Assembly (NCBI GenBank): GCA_030149205.1
Contig: JASBSB010000001.1
Location: 900,712 to 964,711 of the forward strand
Source of the DNA: Candidatus Heimdallarchaeota archaeon
GTDB lineage: Archaea; Asgardarchaeota; Heimdallarchaeia; Heimdallarchaeales; Kariarchaeaceae
Length of the DNA stretch: 64,000 nucleotides
Direction: 5' to 3'
Part shown: positions 15,913-25,911 of the stretch, in pieces
How positions within the stretch are numbered: position 1 is the stretch's first letter
How the letters are laid out: each line of letters starts with the position of its first letter
The notes under the pieces: generated by a model
The model's database searches: none
What the model was told of the DNA's origin: nothing
What the model saw: the letters and a program-made list of their open reading frames with translations, nothing else
Translations under genes and position numbers: made by a program

Positions 15913-16199
15913 GATAAATAGCAAAAGAGCTATTTGGATTGAATGGTGTGAATTTTTGGATATCTTTCACTTTACTGCCGCTTAGTTTTTATCCCTTTCA
16001 ATTTGTACGGAGTCCAATTAATATACAGAACAGTATGTTCTCTAAGCTTAGGGAATTTAATGTAGGATACTGTTTCTTTATTCAGTACATACTGGGTTTA
16101 AAAATAAATTCAAACTTATTTATTTATAAACTAATATGAAATACAATTGTGAATTCTACTTTTGAGCTGAAATCTTAAAGATTTATTACAGGTTGAAAG

Positions 16200-16991
16200 T
16201 TATTCATTTAAACCAATTGTATCTTGTGGAACTACAAACTCAATTCTTCTGCTTTTGGAATTGGAGCTGACCAATTTTCTTAAAGGGTCTTCTTTTTTAG
16301 GCAACCCATGAGCAATAATTTCTCTCTCTTTTTCGGTAAATTCTGTCCCATCCTCTTTGGAAATTTTTTCCAATTTAAGATTAGAGACTGGAGCCTTGTA
16401 ATTAAGAAAATCATTGGCTACAACCATGGAAAATACCAAAAACCAAGTTATTTGAAGTACAGCTAAACTCAAATAAAGGTAAAAGGGGAACTCAGAACCA
16501 AATAATGCAAGAAGATAATAACCTACGACAGGATAACCCGGAAGAAGTACTCCTATGATCCTTAAAGGTCTTGGGAGTTCATAAAACAACCCCTCACTCT
16601 TGAGCGTCTGGTGGATGCCGGAAATATGTTGAAGAAAACGGTCATCTGAGTAGATCTGATACAGCTTGTAGGGTTGTTTTTCCCCTAATAACCTCAGAAA
16701 TAGGTTTTCAGACTTTGTTAGATTAAACTTATTGGATTGATTATCTGATTTTAGGTGAACAAATCTTTTGTCTATGGAGATTAAATCTTTTTGTAATAAA
16801 GAATAAAGCACACAAGTTACAAGCCTGACCTTACCACCATAGAGATAGCCCCAGACCTCAAATCCATGACCTGGTATCTTTGGTGCAATTTTGTAATGAC
16901 CAACTAATTTGGTTGTAATCACAAGCCCGAATGGAGCAATTGACGTCAATATGGTCAAAATTAACAGGAGTTGTAGGAGAAGGATTGACAT
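16200..16991 (-). CDS. family A membrane protein, TIGR04222-like (A3)
   Basis: Encodes 263 residues with the family A layout: N-terminal helix, PGHGFEVWGYLYGGK, LLQKDLISIDKRF, two hydrophobic helices and a charged C-terminus with KEREIIAHGLP. It is more diverged from A1 and A2 than they are from each other. Unlike them it has its own promoter: a TATA-like element at 17020-17032 lies about 34 bases before the ATG, within a block shared with C1. It is therefore the family A copy most likely to be expressed. Confidence 0.6.
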   Translation of the reverse strand: MSILLLQLLLILTILTSIAPFGLVITTKLVGHYKIAPKIPGHGFEVWGYLYGGKVRLVTCVLYSLLQKDLISIDKRFVHLKSDNQSNKFNLTKSENLFLRLLGEKQPYKLYQIYSDDRFLQHISGIHQTLKSEGLFYELPRPLRIIGVLLPGYPVVGYYLLALFGSEFPFYLYLSLAVLQITWFLVFSMVVANDFLNYKAPVSNLKLEKISKEDGTEFTEKEREIIAHGLPKKEDPLRKLVSSNSKSRRIEFVVPQDTIGLNE

Positions 16992-17019
16992 AAACCAATT
17001 ACCTCATCATACCATAGAG

Positions 17020-17032
17020 TGTATAAAAACCT
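17020..17032 (-). promoter_or_regulatory. TATA-like promoter of A3
   Basis: On the minus strand AGGTTTTTATACAC lies about 34 bases before the A3 start at 16991, giving a predicted leader of roughly 7 bases. The same element precedes C1 at 4223-4236. Confidence 0.5.
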
Positions 17033-17343
17033 TTATCGCTTAGCTTATTTTTTTTTGCAAACTTTATTTTTTGAAATTCACTATTGTATAAAAACAAAAT
17101 CTGTGTGAAATTTTTCACTGTGATATTTACGATTGCAAGAATAATTTTCACAGAAATATAAATAGAGTGCCTTTAAATCATCATTTGATCAAGTCAGTTT
17201 TTTATAGATCAATTTTTTTATCTGGACTATTAGTTTATTTTATAAGTAATACATTGCAGCTGTACTTCAATAATTTGCATAAGCGACTAATTTTTTACAA
17301 ACCTAGATGTTACCCCTTTATTAAATTTAGTTCATATTGGCCA
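17020..17343 (-). repeat. duplicated upstream region of A3 (paired with 4215-4544)
   Basis: Second copy of the upstream block of C1. Shared landmarks include GCAAACTTTATTTTTTGAAA near the promoter end, AAGTCAGTTTTT in the middle and ACTAATTTTTTACAAAC near the far end. Both copies are bounded by tail remnants R2 or R3. Confidence 0.6.
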
Positions 17344-17446
17344 TCACCAATAATCCGTAAATAAGAAACTACCAATTATTGTAAATAAAGCTGATGTTGA
17401 AGGATAGAGGGGTTGATTAGTCTTAAGAACCAAAATACTCTATATT
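17344..17446 (-). pseudogene. tail remnant, repeat copy R3
   Basis: Third copy of the segment described at 1002-1102. The minus-strand frame gives LYPSTSALFTIIGSFLFTDYW and TGA at 17344-17346, without an internal stop over the aligned part. Confidence 0.55.
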
Positions 17447-17454
17447 TATTAATC

Positions 17455-17505
17455 ACATATGTTACTGCAATCATAATGGATACAACGATAGGTACAAGCC
17501 CCTGA
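17455..17505 (-). pseudogene. fragment of a C2-type tail at the array end
   Basis: About 50 bases match C2 near 7607-7657: GTTACTGCAATCATAATGGATAC here against GCTACTGCAACCATAATGGATGC there, followed by GATAGGTACAAGCCCC in both. This marks the right-hand limit of recognisable array sequence. Confidence 0.55.
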
Positions 17506-17824
17506 TTAAAATTTTTAGATGACAACTATGAATAAATCGTGGACACTCAAAAAGATGTGATTCTCATCCTATTCCATTCTGAATAAAAAGCTTGCACCTG
17601 AATCTTTTCCCCTCTCCTATTGCCCATCGAAAAAAAACATACTAATCATCTTGCAAATTACGATCATAAGGTCTTATTTGGAAATGATTTAGAGTTTAAC
17701 TGTAATCTTCAATTTTTGGGCATAGATATTATGGTGATTTATACAATGAACTGATGATTACGTTGATTAGTTAGCTAATGAAACTTAGCAGAGGGATTAT
17801 ATTCTCTGGCAAAATACTTACCTT

Positions 17825-18190
17825 GTGAAAGTTGCATATATTATAAACTCACCAAACGCAGCCTGGTATAAGGTTGGAAAAATGATATTACCACAGTTGG
17901 AAGAAAATCGACATGGAGTTGAGGTAGTAGGTTTATTCTTTTTTGATGACAACACTTGGATGTTAAGAAAGGGAGACCAAGTGGGTGAAAGACTTGGGAA
18001 GATTGCCAGAGATAATGGGATTCTTTTGATGGCTTGTGACCAGTGTGCTAACAGTAGGTCGCTAGCTAAAAAAGTAACAGATAATAAATTTGAGGCAGTT
18101 GATATGGTAGAGGGTGTAAGAGTCGGGTGCTTCCCTGATCTTTATACCGCTCTCAGCTCGAACATGCCGGATCAAGTTATTACGCTTTAG
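17825..18190 (+). CDS. DsrE-family protein, SaoD-like
   Basis: Encodes 121 residues from a GTG start. It opens with KVAYIINSP and continues GKMILPQLEE, VVGLFFFDDNTWMLRKGD, GERLGKIA, LLMACDQCA (Cys71, Cys74), VGCFPDLYTAL and a terminal MPDQVITL. These match DsrE-superfamily proteins annotated as SaoD, which are related to sulfur-carrier subunits. The paired cysteines could carry sulfur or selenium. It stands alone here with no sulfur-relay genes nearby. The superfamily is fairly certain; the exact role is not. Confidence 0.7.
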   Translation: MKVAYIINSPNAAWYKVGKMILPQLEENRHGVEVVGLFFFDDNTWMLRKGDQVGERLGKIARDNGILLMACDQCANSRSLAKKVTDNKFEAVDMVEGVRVGCFPDLYTALSSNMPDQVITL

Positions 18191-19596
18191 TACTAGTCTT
18201 TTATTTGGTCATTGGAAATTAATGAAAATCTTTTGAACTCATGAATCAAAGAAAAAATCTGAGACCTCCTTGGTATTTTATTTTTTTTAAGCTTTGGTGA
18301 TGCGATAAGAGAACAAGTATAATTTCAAAATTCCAAAAATGGAGATGGTCAAAATTTGATGGTCAGAAAATGATTAATTATTTTTTCGTTGACGCAACTT
18401 TGAATTGATTCCTGTTTGCTAGTTCAGGACTACTTGAAATTCAGATTCAATTAGTTACGTATTTACATAAAATAGTTTCCCCTAGCACTACAAAAATCTC
18501 CGCAATGAATTTTTTGATTAAGTTATTTTCTTGGAATAAAATCAGAATCCAATTTGGTGTTGAAAATATAATATATTATTTGCCTAATTTATTAGTCAAA
18601 TCAAATATATATTAGGACAAAAATTATTATTTAGATAAAATTTATTTATTAAATAATTCGAAAACATTAGATATATACTTTACAATTAAAAAAAAAAGTT
18701 TTAAGAGATTGTTAATAATTTTGCTTGAAACTGAATTTTAAGTCAAAAATATATAATCATAAATTAGCTGTAAATCTTTAAAATTATATTTCAGATATTT
18801 TTAAAATATTTTAAAATTTTGACCAAAATTTAAGACTTCAGCCTAAATAAGAAGCAATTAGAAAGGTAATATTTTTATTAGATATTTATTATCAGTATAA
18901 TTGTTTTATTTTTTTATTATTCAATGAAATATTGATAAACCGTTATTCAAAATTATGCTCTATTTTTAAGGTATGCATAATTATAAATTTTTAAAAAAAT
19001 TAATAAAAATATATAAATTAATCAAAATTTTGTTTAATTATATTTTTTTTGTAGAAATTCTCAGAAAATATCAATCAGATTTTATCATTTATTTAAAATG
19101 AAACCACAAGCTATTTTAAGCCATCAAATCTAAAGTTTTTAGTGAAGTAAGGTTCTTGCAATGTTTATCAAATACCAAATAATATAACTATATATTTTAA
19201 TTAAATAAATTTTAGTAAATATATTTTTGCCAATATATAACACTAATTTTTTTAATTCATATTTTCATTTTATTAACTATCAAAAGATATTTTTAATTTC
19301 TAAATAATTAATATCTCAATAATTATCTAAATAAATATATCAATTACTCGGAAATATAAGTATTTCCAGATTTATCTTGTTAGATAACTAAAAATATTAT
19401 ACATACATTTTAAATAAATAAATCCGCTTCAATTAAGCAATGCTGTCTCAAACATACATATCCATACATACATCGTATTGCAAATTTTGTCAAACAGGGG
19501 CAATGGTAAATCCAAGTATCAAAATTTATCTTAAAATCCAATCATTATTCATAATTTTGCAGATGAAGTTTTAAATCAATTGTCTCTCCTTCTTCA
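18191..19596. other. very AT-rich stretch without genes
   Basis: About 1.4 kb contains no coding frame of note. From roughly 18480 to 19430 the sequence is almost entirely A and T with runs such as TTTTTAAAAAAATT and repeated ATATATT. I see no iterons, origin-recognition-box-like inverted repeats, tRNA or CRISPR. It could be a nucleoid-protein binding region, an unwinding element or simply decayed DNA. Confidence 0.6.
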
Positions 19597-20031
19597 ATGA
19601 GTTCTGAGAATCCCCAACCCATTTTAGTCGGATTGTTCATAGTTTCGTTCATTGGTGCACTTGTGGTTTTGATCAGTGATTTTGGAGGATATTACTATTA
19701 CAACGGTTCTGTTCGTGTATGGATCTACCTCTTTTTTCTGAGTGATGTGACTGCTACTTTGCTTATAACAATTCTTTTGATTCCCATGTTTTATCTTTCA
19801 TATCTTTCGTTGTCGATTTTAAGGGAGAGGTCACCAATCACAGATGAAATTATGAGGCGGTTCAGGTATACTGCCCTTGCTGGCTTGTTGGTGACCATGT
19901 TTAATCTGATTGTGTTCTTTATAGTGTCCTCCTCCTATAATGATTATTGGTTGGACACAGGTGGGTATGCAGCAATAATAAGCAACATTTTGACTGTTCT
20001 CTTGGTTTGGGTCTTAGGAACCAAAAAGTAA
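19597..20031 (+). CDS. four-helix membrane protein, unknown
   Basis: Encodes 144 residues with four hydrophobic helices at about residues 8-28, 42-72, 90-110 and 122-141. The region between helices two and three is charged (LRERSPITDEIMRRFR) and probably cytoplasmic. I do not recognise the family. It is isolated between two long non-coding stretches. Confidence 0.6.
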   Translation: MSSENPQPILVGLFIVSFIGALVVLISDFGGYYYYNGSVRVWIYLFFLSDVTATLLITILLIPMFYLSYLSLSILRERSPITDEIMRRFRYTALAGLLVTMFNLIVFFIVSSSYNDYWLDTGGYAAIISNILTVLLVWVLGTKK

Positions 20032-20930
20032 GCCTCTCCATTGTGAATGAATCTTTTGTACTAAATCAGCTCTCTGATATTCTGTGAAGGATGTCCTTGA
20101 TAACAACCTCAGATCATCACCTTGTATGGCATCATCAGTTGGGATTCTTAGAGGGGAATTGTAAATATCGCGATATCAATAAATGAATCTCATAATGCTA
20201 TCTGATCAGAGTACTGATCATAGTAAACATTAATGGTTTTGGTTTGCAAGACATGGATAGTAACCGCTGGGTTGTCATACTAAACCCTGGGTGGTGAAAG
20301 GAGGTCTTCCTTGTTGCTAGATCACCATAATACTTTCGCTGTTATGTAATTTCCTTAAAAAAAATTGCACCGGAGAGATTCAGCATAATACTTTTTCACA
20401 CAAACCCACATTTATTGCTTTATCAAGGGTTGAAATTCAAAAATATGAGAATTTCCTGAATGGTTTCTTGCAATTTCTACAGGGAAAAACCCACTGGAAT
20501 ACTTTCGGTTACCTCTCTCAAAACTGGCTTAATGAGCAAAGGATGTTCAAAATTTTACAGAATTTTCAAGCAAATGACCACATAATTTAAAAATATTGGA
20601 ATAATTTAAGAACTGAAATACCTCAGATTTACGGTTGATTTTCCCCTGTACAAATTTTTTTGTTAATCAAAGAAAGGCTGAGATACCAATATTTTGTAGA
20701 TAAGAAATCAAGCACCTGTATTAAACAAATGTACAATTTTTAGACATTTCACATTACCTCTTTGTTATTTTAGAGATAAACCTGTTGAGAGGAACTAGTA
20801 TCACAAATTTATAGTTCGAGGAATGAAAGTTCACTTGTGTTTTAATTTAAATTTGAGAGCCTGATTAGCAATAGTTGTATTACACAATTCGATATAAATG
20901 GATTTATTAAACAATTAATCATTACCATAT
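20032..20930. other. intergenic stretch of 0.9 kb, nothing recognised
   Basis: No convincing reading frame, RNA gene or long repeat was found. A short palindromic patch, TGATCAGAGTACTGATCA at 20202-20219, is present and could be a protein-binding site. A TATA-like GATATAAAT lies at 20890-20898, about 36 bases before the TTG start of the next gene. Confidence 0.45.
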
Positions 20931-22403
20931 TTGAGGTTATTGAAAGAGGAGATATTCTCAGAAGACCTGAGAGTGCTTAAAGAGTTAGAAAAACTGTATG
21001 GTCAGAAGTCTGAGCAGAGTTGGAAAGGAAAGAGGGGACTTGAATATAATCTTCTTTTAGGGAGGGTCACTAAGCTTAGGATTCAAGGCGCTGATCCTGT
21101 AAGAACCTTTGAGAATTTTCTCTTCATCCCCATCACCATTTTGCTTGGCTTTATTTTTTCGATCGTAGACCCGAATATCCTTGTTTCAATTGGAAACCTT
21201 ATATTTTACGTGTACATTTTCCTCACCGTTGGACAGCGATCAGAATTGGCGTTTCGTGACGGGGTAGTTTTCCTTGTGTTATTGTTTCTGATCCTTTTTG
21301 ACAGAAGAATTGAAAAAACGTTACAGAAAGGATTTTGCGTCATTTTAAGATTTTTAAATATCTTCAGTCGTACACCTCTTCTTGGTGGGGGAATTTCTTT
21401 TATAGTTAATTTTTTTATGAGAAGAAACTGTGTGCACAGGTTGAGGTCTATTCCAGAGTCTATAGGAAAGTTAACTGAGTTGCAAGTTTTGGAACTTACT
21501 GACAATGATTTAGAGACTCTCCCCTTGGGCATCGGAAGCCTGATTAAGCTTAGAGAGCTTCTGCTACCTAACAACAACATTGAATATCTTCCAGCAGAAA
21601 TTTGTGAGCTTAAAAATTTAGAGGTGTTGAATCTTGAATTCAACAATATTGAGAGGTTACCAGATGAAATGGTGAAATTAACAAGGCTGAGAGACCTGAA
21701 TATTAGCAATACAAAGCTTAATCATCTCCCAGAGAGTATTGTGAAGATGAAGTCCCTTGAGAAGATCAACATTACGTTTACAGAGTGTAAACACCTCCCC
21801 TCCTCTATCGGGGAATTAGAAAATCTAAAAGAGCTTCAGGTGTACAGCACGATGATTGAAAAGATTCCTGAAAGTATTTATGATTTGGTAAATTTAAGGG
21901 TGTTAGAGATTGAGTCTAATTTTCAGCCTTGTGATCTATCAGATCGAATAGGAGACTTAAAAAATCTAAAAGTGCTTTCTTGGTGTTCCGAAAGTGAGAG
22001 CATTCCAGAAGCTATTGGGAAACTTTCAAATCTCGAGGTTCTAGATTTACCAGCAAACACATTTAACTCATTACCAGAAAGTGTGGGACATCTGAGTAAA
22101 CTGAGAGAACTTGAACTAACATATAACCATCTCCACGCACTTCCAACATCGCTGGGTCAGCTCCAAAACCTAAAACGTCTGTCCGCGGCGTCAAATGAGC
22201 TCATAACCCTTCCCAACTCACTTGGTAATTTAAGATCCCTTGAAAGATTAGATGTGTCTGAAAATAGACTTGAAACTCTACCGGAGGAGTTATTGCGTCT
22301 TCCTAAGTTGAGGTGGGTTGATGCAAGCAAAAATCCACTAGATTTCTCTGGTAAGGATATATTGAAAAAATTAAAAGCAAAGGGAGTCACTGTGATCAAA
22401 TGA
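20931..22403 (+). CDS. membrane-anchored leucine-rich-repeat protein
   Basis: Encodes 490 residues from a TTG start. The first 60 residues are charged, followed by two hydrophobic segments at about 60-105 and a third at 107-122. From about residue 172 to the end there are roughly twelve LRRs of 23 residues with the plant/Ras-suppressor-like consensus LPxSIGxLxNLxxLxLxxNxL. Such repeats form a curved protein-binding surface. There is no catalytic domain. Intracellular LRR proteins of this type are frequent in Asgard archaea; another, fused to a GTPase, is at 58609-59811. Confidence 0.75.
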   Translation: MRLLKEEIFSEDLRVLKELEKLYGQKSEQSWKGKRGLEYNLLLGRVTKLRIQGADPVRTFENFLFIPITILLGFIFSIVDPNILVSIGNLIFYVYIFLTVGQRSELAFRDGVVFLVLLFLILFDRRIEKTLQKGFCVILRFLNIFSRTPLLGGGISFIVNFFMRRNCVHRLRSIPESIGKLTELQVLELTDNDLETLPLGIGSLIKLRELLLPNNNIEYLPAEICELKNLEVLNLEFNNIERLPDEMVKLTRLRDLNISNTKLNHLPESIVKMKSLEKINITFTECKHLPSSIGELENLKELQVYSTMIEKIPESIYDLVNLRVLEIESNFQPCDLSDRIGDLKNLKVLSWCSESESIPEAIGKLSNLEVLDLPANTFNSLPESVGHLSKLRELELTYNHLHALPTSLGQLQNLKRLSAASNELITLPNSLGNLRSLERLDVSENRLETLPEELLRLPKLRWVDASKNPLDFSGKDILKKLKAKGVTVIK

Positions 22404-22680
22404 ATGAGTTATGAGACTACTCAACATTTCAGGTTACGTACCCTCCTTTGATTGTATTTCTGTTGATTGTGCCCTTCAAGGGTAGGAGAAGGGATGTGAA
22501 GGGTAGATGAAATATCTCCGGTCAGTATATTTAGTTGATCTTTATAAAGCAACATCAAAAAATTTTGTGGTTATGTGGAATTCCTTTTATGTTGGGACAT
22601 CAGTTTTTATACTTTGGAATCCCTACGTAATTAGATACCTTTGAGAATAGGTTCATTTTTCTCACATGGAGGTAATGTGA

Positions 22681-23676
22681 ATTCCTAAGAACTCTGAAAA
22701 TTTCGACACGATTTATCTCTCATTTATATATCGGTGGTTAATCATTGGGTTATCCACCATTATCTTGGTTTTTTTTTCAGAGAAGATGTATTGGTACATC
22801 CAAGGATACGAGTATTCAGGACTTGTGATTTTGTATCTTCCGGGTACATTTATCTTCTTATGGGTGATTAAATATTTTAACATCCGTGACTTCTGGCCCC
22901 TGGTTTTAGCTTCCAGTCTCTACACAATTTTTATTGAGTCTATGCTTTCTGGGGCAATTATGAGGGATTTTTGGTCAATCTTTTACTCTTTGGGCTGGCA
23001 TTCCGCGCTTGCTGTGATGGTGGGTTGGTTTTATCATCAGCACGAGCTGCGCACTGGTAATCTGAGAAGGTTAGCCCTTACCTCATCCCTGCTTGGCTTT
23101 GTCTTGGGTCTTTGGGCAACCGTATTCTGGTTACCAGAGTTTGGACCATCCTCAGTGCTTAATACTCCTCCCTTCACCCCTGGTCAGTGGTCTGTGGTCG
23201 ATTATGCTTTGCTCCTCTCTTATCTTGGTGTGATTTATGTTCTCAGTCAGTACCTGCTTGGGAAGTTCTGGGATGCTGAGTTTCATCCATCTCGATTGGA
23301 ATCTGGAGCTGTCTTGGCATTTCTAATATACTTAATGGCTAGGCAGTTTTATCACTTCGTTTTAAGCGTGATGATTCCTTTGGGAGTATATGCTGTGGTG
23401 CTTGCCGGTCTTTATTACTACTCTGATAATCGGAAAGATGAGTCAAACTACTTCACTGAGTTTGCAACATCCTCTGTGAGATTCATTGACACCTTAGTCC
23501 TGTTATTGATCCCACTGTTTGCAGTCCTTGCCTATTCCTTGATGTATCTGCTCAATCCGAGTCATCTCTTCATTAGATTGTATATTTACAATGTGTTCCG
23601 GTCTGTCCAGTTTGTCATAGGGTTAGTGTTCTTTTTCTATCCATTCTGGTGGATATTTCGCTATCAGAAGATGTAA
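22681..23676 (+). CDS. polytopic membrane protein with doubtful start
   Basis: Encodes about 331 residues with roughly nine hydrophobic helices; no family recognised. The usual start would be the TTG at 22765, but the same frame runs back to 22681 and encodes another hydrophobic helix (YRWLIIGLSTIILVFF). A strong ribosome site GGAGGT (22668-22673) lies 7 bases before the ATT at 22681. An ATG at 22675 is followed at once by TGA. So either ATT is the start, or a mutation has broken an ATG start. Confidence 0.55.
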   Translation: MPKNSENFDTIYLSFIYRWLIIGLSTIILVFFSEKMYWYIQGYEYSGLVILYLPGTFIFLWVIKYFNIRDFWPLVLASSLYTIFIESMLSGAIMRDFWSIFYSLGWHSALAVMVGWFYHQHELRTGNLRRLALTSSLLGFVLGLWATVFWLPEFGPSSVLNTPPFTPGQWSVVDYALLLSYLGVIYVLSQYLLGKFWDAEFHPSRLESGAVLAFLIYLMARQFYHFVLSVMIPLGVYAVVLAGLYYYSDNRKDESNYFTEFATSSVRFIDTLVLLLIPLFAVLAYSLMYLLNPSHLFIRLYIYNVFRSVQFVIGLVFFFYPFWWIFRYQKM

Positions 23677-23775
23677 GTGAACTTAATTAGCGTTATCAAA
23701 CTTTATGGAGATTAAGGTGGATTTAGTGTTTTCGACCAGACCCACACAGGCTTATAGACAGCTCTTATTCCTGGG

Positions 23776-24558
23776 TTACTTTCCGCGGGACTTTTGAAAG
23801 TTTAGGACACGATCCTTGACATCCGAACCAGTTATGAGCCTCATCTGAGCCTCCTTTTCATAGTTTAAGTTTTGTTCCAACTCACTGTTATAGATCTTTT
23901 CAATGGTTCTCTTAGCAGCAGTTAATGCCAGGGGGGAGCTCTGTAGGAGCTTTTGCAGGATGTTCTGGATCTCCTTGTCAACAGCGACTGGGTCTAGCAA
24001 CCAATCGATGAGACCCATGTGATAAGCCTCCTGAGCAGAGATAATGTCAGCCAGATAGATGATTCGTTTTGCGCTGCTTGGTCCAACTCGTTGAACAAGT
24101 CTGGTTGTTCCGCCCAGATCTGGGATGATGCCGAGCTTTGTCTCAAACATTCCGAAGCTGGTCATCTTATCTGAGACGATCAGATCGCAGGCGAGTGCCA
24201 CCTCGAGTGCAGATCCATAGCAGTACCCCTGCACTAATGCGATGACAGGCTTTGGGCATTTTTCAATGCTGGTGATTGCCTCCTGAAAGCTCTTCAGGGT
24301 TTTTTCTATCTCATCCTCCTGACTTGTCAATGCAATTTTTCCCAGCTCTTCCAGGTCGATTCCTGAGGAGAAGAATGCCTCCTTGTCATCTCTGTACCCT
24401 GTGAGCAGAATGGCATCTGCCTCTATGGGAGAGCTGAAAATCTCCTTCAACTCTTTGAACACCAGTGAGTTGAGTGCGTTCTTTTTGTTTGGTCTGTTCA
24501 TCTGTACCTTTGCCACCCTGTTTTGGATCTCAATCTTGAATACATCCATAAATATCAT
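23776..24558 (-). CDS. enoyl-CoA hydratase/isomerase family protein
   Basis: Encodes 260 residues of the crotonase fold, which binds acyl-CoA thioesters and hydrates or isomerises them. Visible motifs are NRPNKKNALN near the N-terminus, an oxyanion-hole segment FFSSGIDLEEL, YCYGSALEVALACD with a catalytic-type Glu, and FETKLGIIPDLGGTTRLVQRVG with the second Glu position. Length is typical. An ATG three codons downstream (24549) is an equally good start. Substrate cannot be told; no beta-oxidation genes are adjacent. Confidence 0.85.
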   Translation of the reverse strand: MIFMDVFKIEIQNRVAKVQMNRPNKKNALNSLVFKELKEIFSSPIEADAILLTGYRDDKEAFFSSGIDLEELGKIALTSQEDEIEKTLKSFQEAITSIEKCPKPVIALVQGYCYGSALEVALACDLIVSDKMTSFGMFETKLGIIPDLGGTTRLVQRVGPSSAKRIIYLADIISAQEAYHMGLIDWLLDPVAVDKEIQNILQKLLQSSPLALTAAKRTIEKIYNSELEQNLNYEKEAQMRLITGSDVKDRVLNFQKSRGK

Positions 24559-24590
24559 AGAGTAGGGCTCTACTTAGCTTTTTTGTTTAC

Positions 24591-25808
24591 TCATGAATCA
24601 AGGAAATAGAGAGTTTCACCTTCCAAAATATGCTTTGTACCCTCAAGTTGTCTGTGAATTTTCTTTTCAATTTGGAAACCTGCTTCTTTCATGATCTCCG
24701 AGGTTTTACATCTCAGATTATAGGTTTTGTCCTGTCTTGAATTAAATCCTATGATCATCACGAGCTTCCCATTTGTCTTCAGGATCCTTTTATATTCTGC
24801 AAGGACTATTTTAAGGTCATTGAGGTAATTGTGTATGCGATCTGATTCTGTGCTTCCTCTGAGTCCCATGACCTCAGTATAGAGTTTATTTGGATCGTTG
24901 ACAAATAGTTTTAGTATTTCGTAATCATTTTTCACATAATCAATCATATCAGTATACGGTGGTGAGGTGATGATCACATCAACTGATCTTGAGGGAAGTG
25001 GGATTTTTTTTGCACTGCCCTCCGGTAATACTTTGACACTTCCAATCCTCTGTTTGTTTAGGAAATTGAGAAATGGTGTAATATGAGTCACATATTTCTT
25101 CAATACTCTTTTGTAAGCTTTAATCAGAGACAGTGATCTGTTTCTAGATGTGTATCCAACTGCATCTAAATAAGCCAGAAAGGCAAGATTTGACACTTCT
25201 GGTCTTTGATTCAAGTAATCCACTGCTTTAACAGACCTGATACTGGAGAATACATTGCAGTAGTTTTCAGTATCGATTATCAATCCTTTCAGTTCTTCTG
25301 CACTGATGGAGAAAATTTCTGATTTCACCTGTGTCATGAACCTGCAGAAAGGGCTAACATCAAGGGCAATGGAGTCTATCCCTAGGAGCGCTGCTTCTAT
25401 GTTGGTTGTCCCACTTCCACACATGGGGTCTAAAACCGTCATCTCTTTTGTGACAGGAATTGAGTTGAGAATGCCTCTGATAAGCTGAGGATGGAATTTT
25501 CCCTTATATGGAAAAATACCATGACTTGCATAACGAATCGCATATCTGTACTTTCTCTGGTACTCTTGTTGCTTTGCGCTTCCAAAAAAATTTGTGTTTG
25601 TAGTGTTACACATCTTGTAATGGTCAGTTTGGGTGTTTCCGATGGTTTTGAAATAACCTGCCCTTGTTAACAGCTCCGTCTGTGAAAGTGAATTATATTC
25701 AAGGTACGCAAGATGGAAATCAGATTCTTGTGTGATGTTTGGGATCAGTTGATCTGAGACGGGGAGTAACTGTTCTAACTTGTGCTTGTATGTCGTCTCA
25801 GGTATCAC
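24591..25808 (-). CDS. type II DNA methyltransferase (M1)
   Basis: Encodes 405 residues. AdoMet-binding motif I is LDPMCGSGTTNIEA at about residues 140-153 and catalytic motif IV is TSPPY near 280, the SPPY form found in N4-cytosine and some N6-adenine methyltransferases. A segment HGIFPYKGKFHPQL just before motif I is typical of this amino-methyltransferase subgroup. It is divergent from the TdeIII-like endonuclease at 25912-26721, whose product it presumably protects against, together with M2. Confidence 0.85.
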   Translation of the reverse strand: MIPETTYKHKLEQLLPVSDQLIPNITQESDFHLAYLEYNSLSQTELLTRAGYFKTIGNTQTDHYKMCNTTNTNFFGSAKQQEYQRKYRYAIRYASHGIFPYKGKFHPQLIRGILNSIPVTKEMTVLDPMCGSGTTNIEAALLGIDSIALDVSPFCRFMTQVKSEIFSISAEELKGLIIDTENYCNVFSSIRSVKAVDYLNQRPEVSNLAFLAYLDAVGYTSRNRSLSLIKAYKRVLKKYVTHITPFLNFLNKQRIGSVKVLPEGSAKKIPLPSRSVDVIITSPPYTDMIDYVKNDYEILKLFVNDPNKLYTEVMGLRGSTESDRIHNYLNDLKIVLAEYKRILKTNGKLVMIIGFNSRQDKTYNLRCKTSEIMKEAGFQIEKKIHRQLEGTKHILEGETLYFLDS

Positions 25809-25881
25809 AAAATGGATATCACTCAGAGTATTTCAACCTCTGAATTGTAGTCCACAGATTGATGTTTTCCACAGATTTATG

Positions 25882-25889
25882 TTTATATA
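25882..25889 (+). promoter_or_regulatory. TATA-like promoter of the endonuclease
   Basis: TTTATATA lies 23-30 bases before the GTG at 25912. Transcription would start at or next to this GTG, so the mRNA is predicted to be leaderless and the longer upstream frame is not used. Confidence 0.55.
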
Positions 25890-25911
25890 CTCACTTCACA
25901 AAGAGCCATTA

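Noticed and set aside
15939..16139. 66-codon plus-strand frame
   Set aside because: Lies in a gap opposite the array with no promoter or family; hydrophobic content alone is expected from AT-rich DNA.
17167..17364. 65-codon plus-strand frame
   Set aside because: It lies within the duplicated upstream region of A3 and repeat R3 and is not open in the paired copy.
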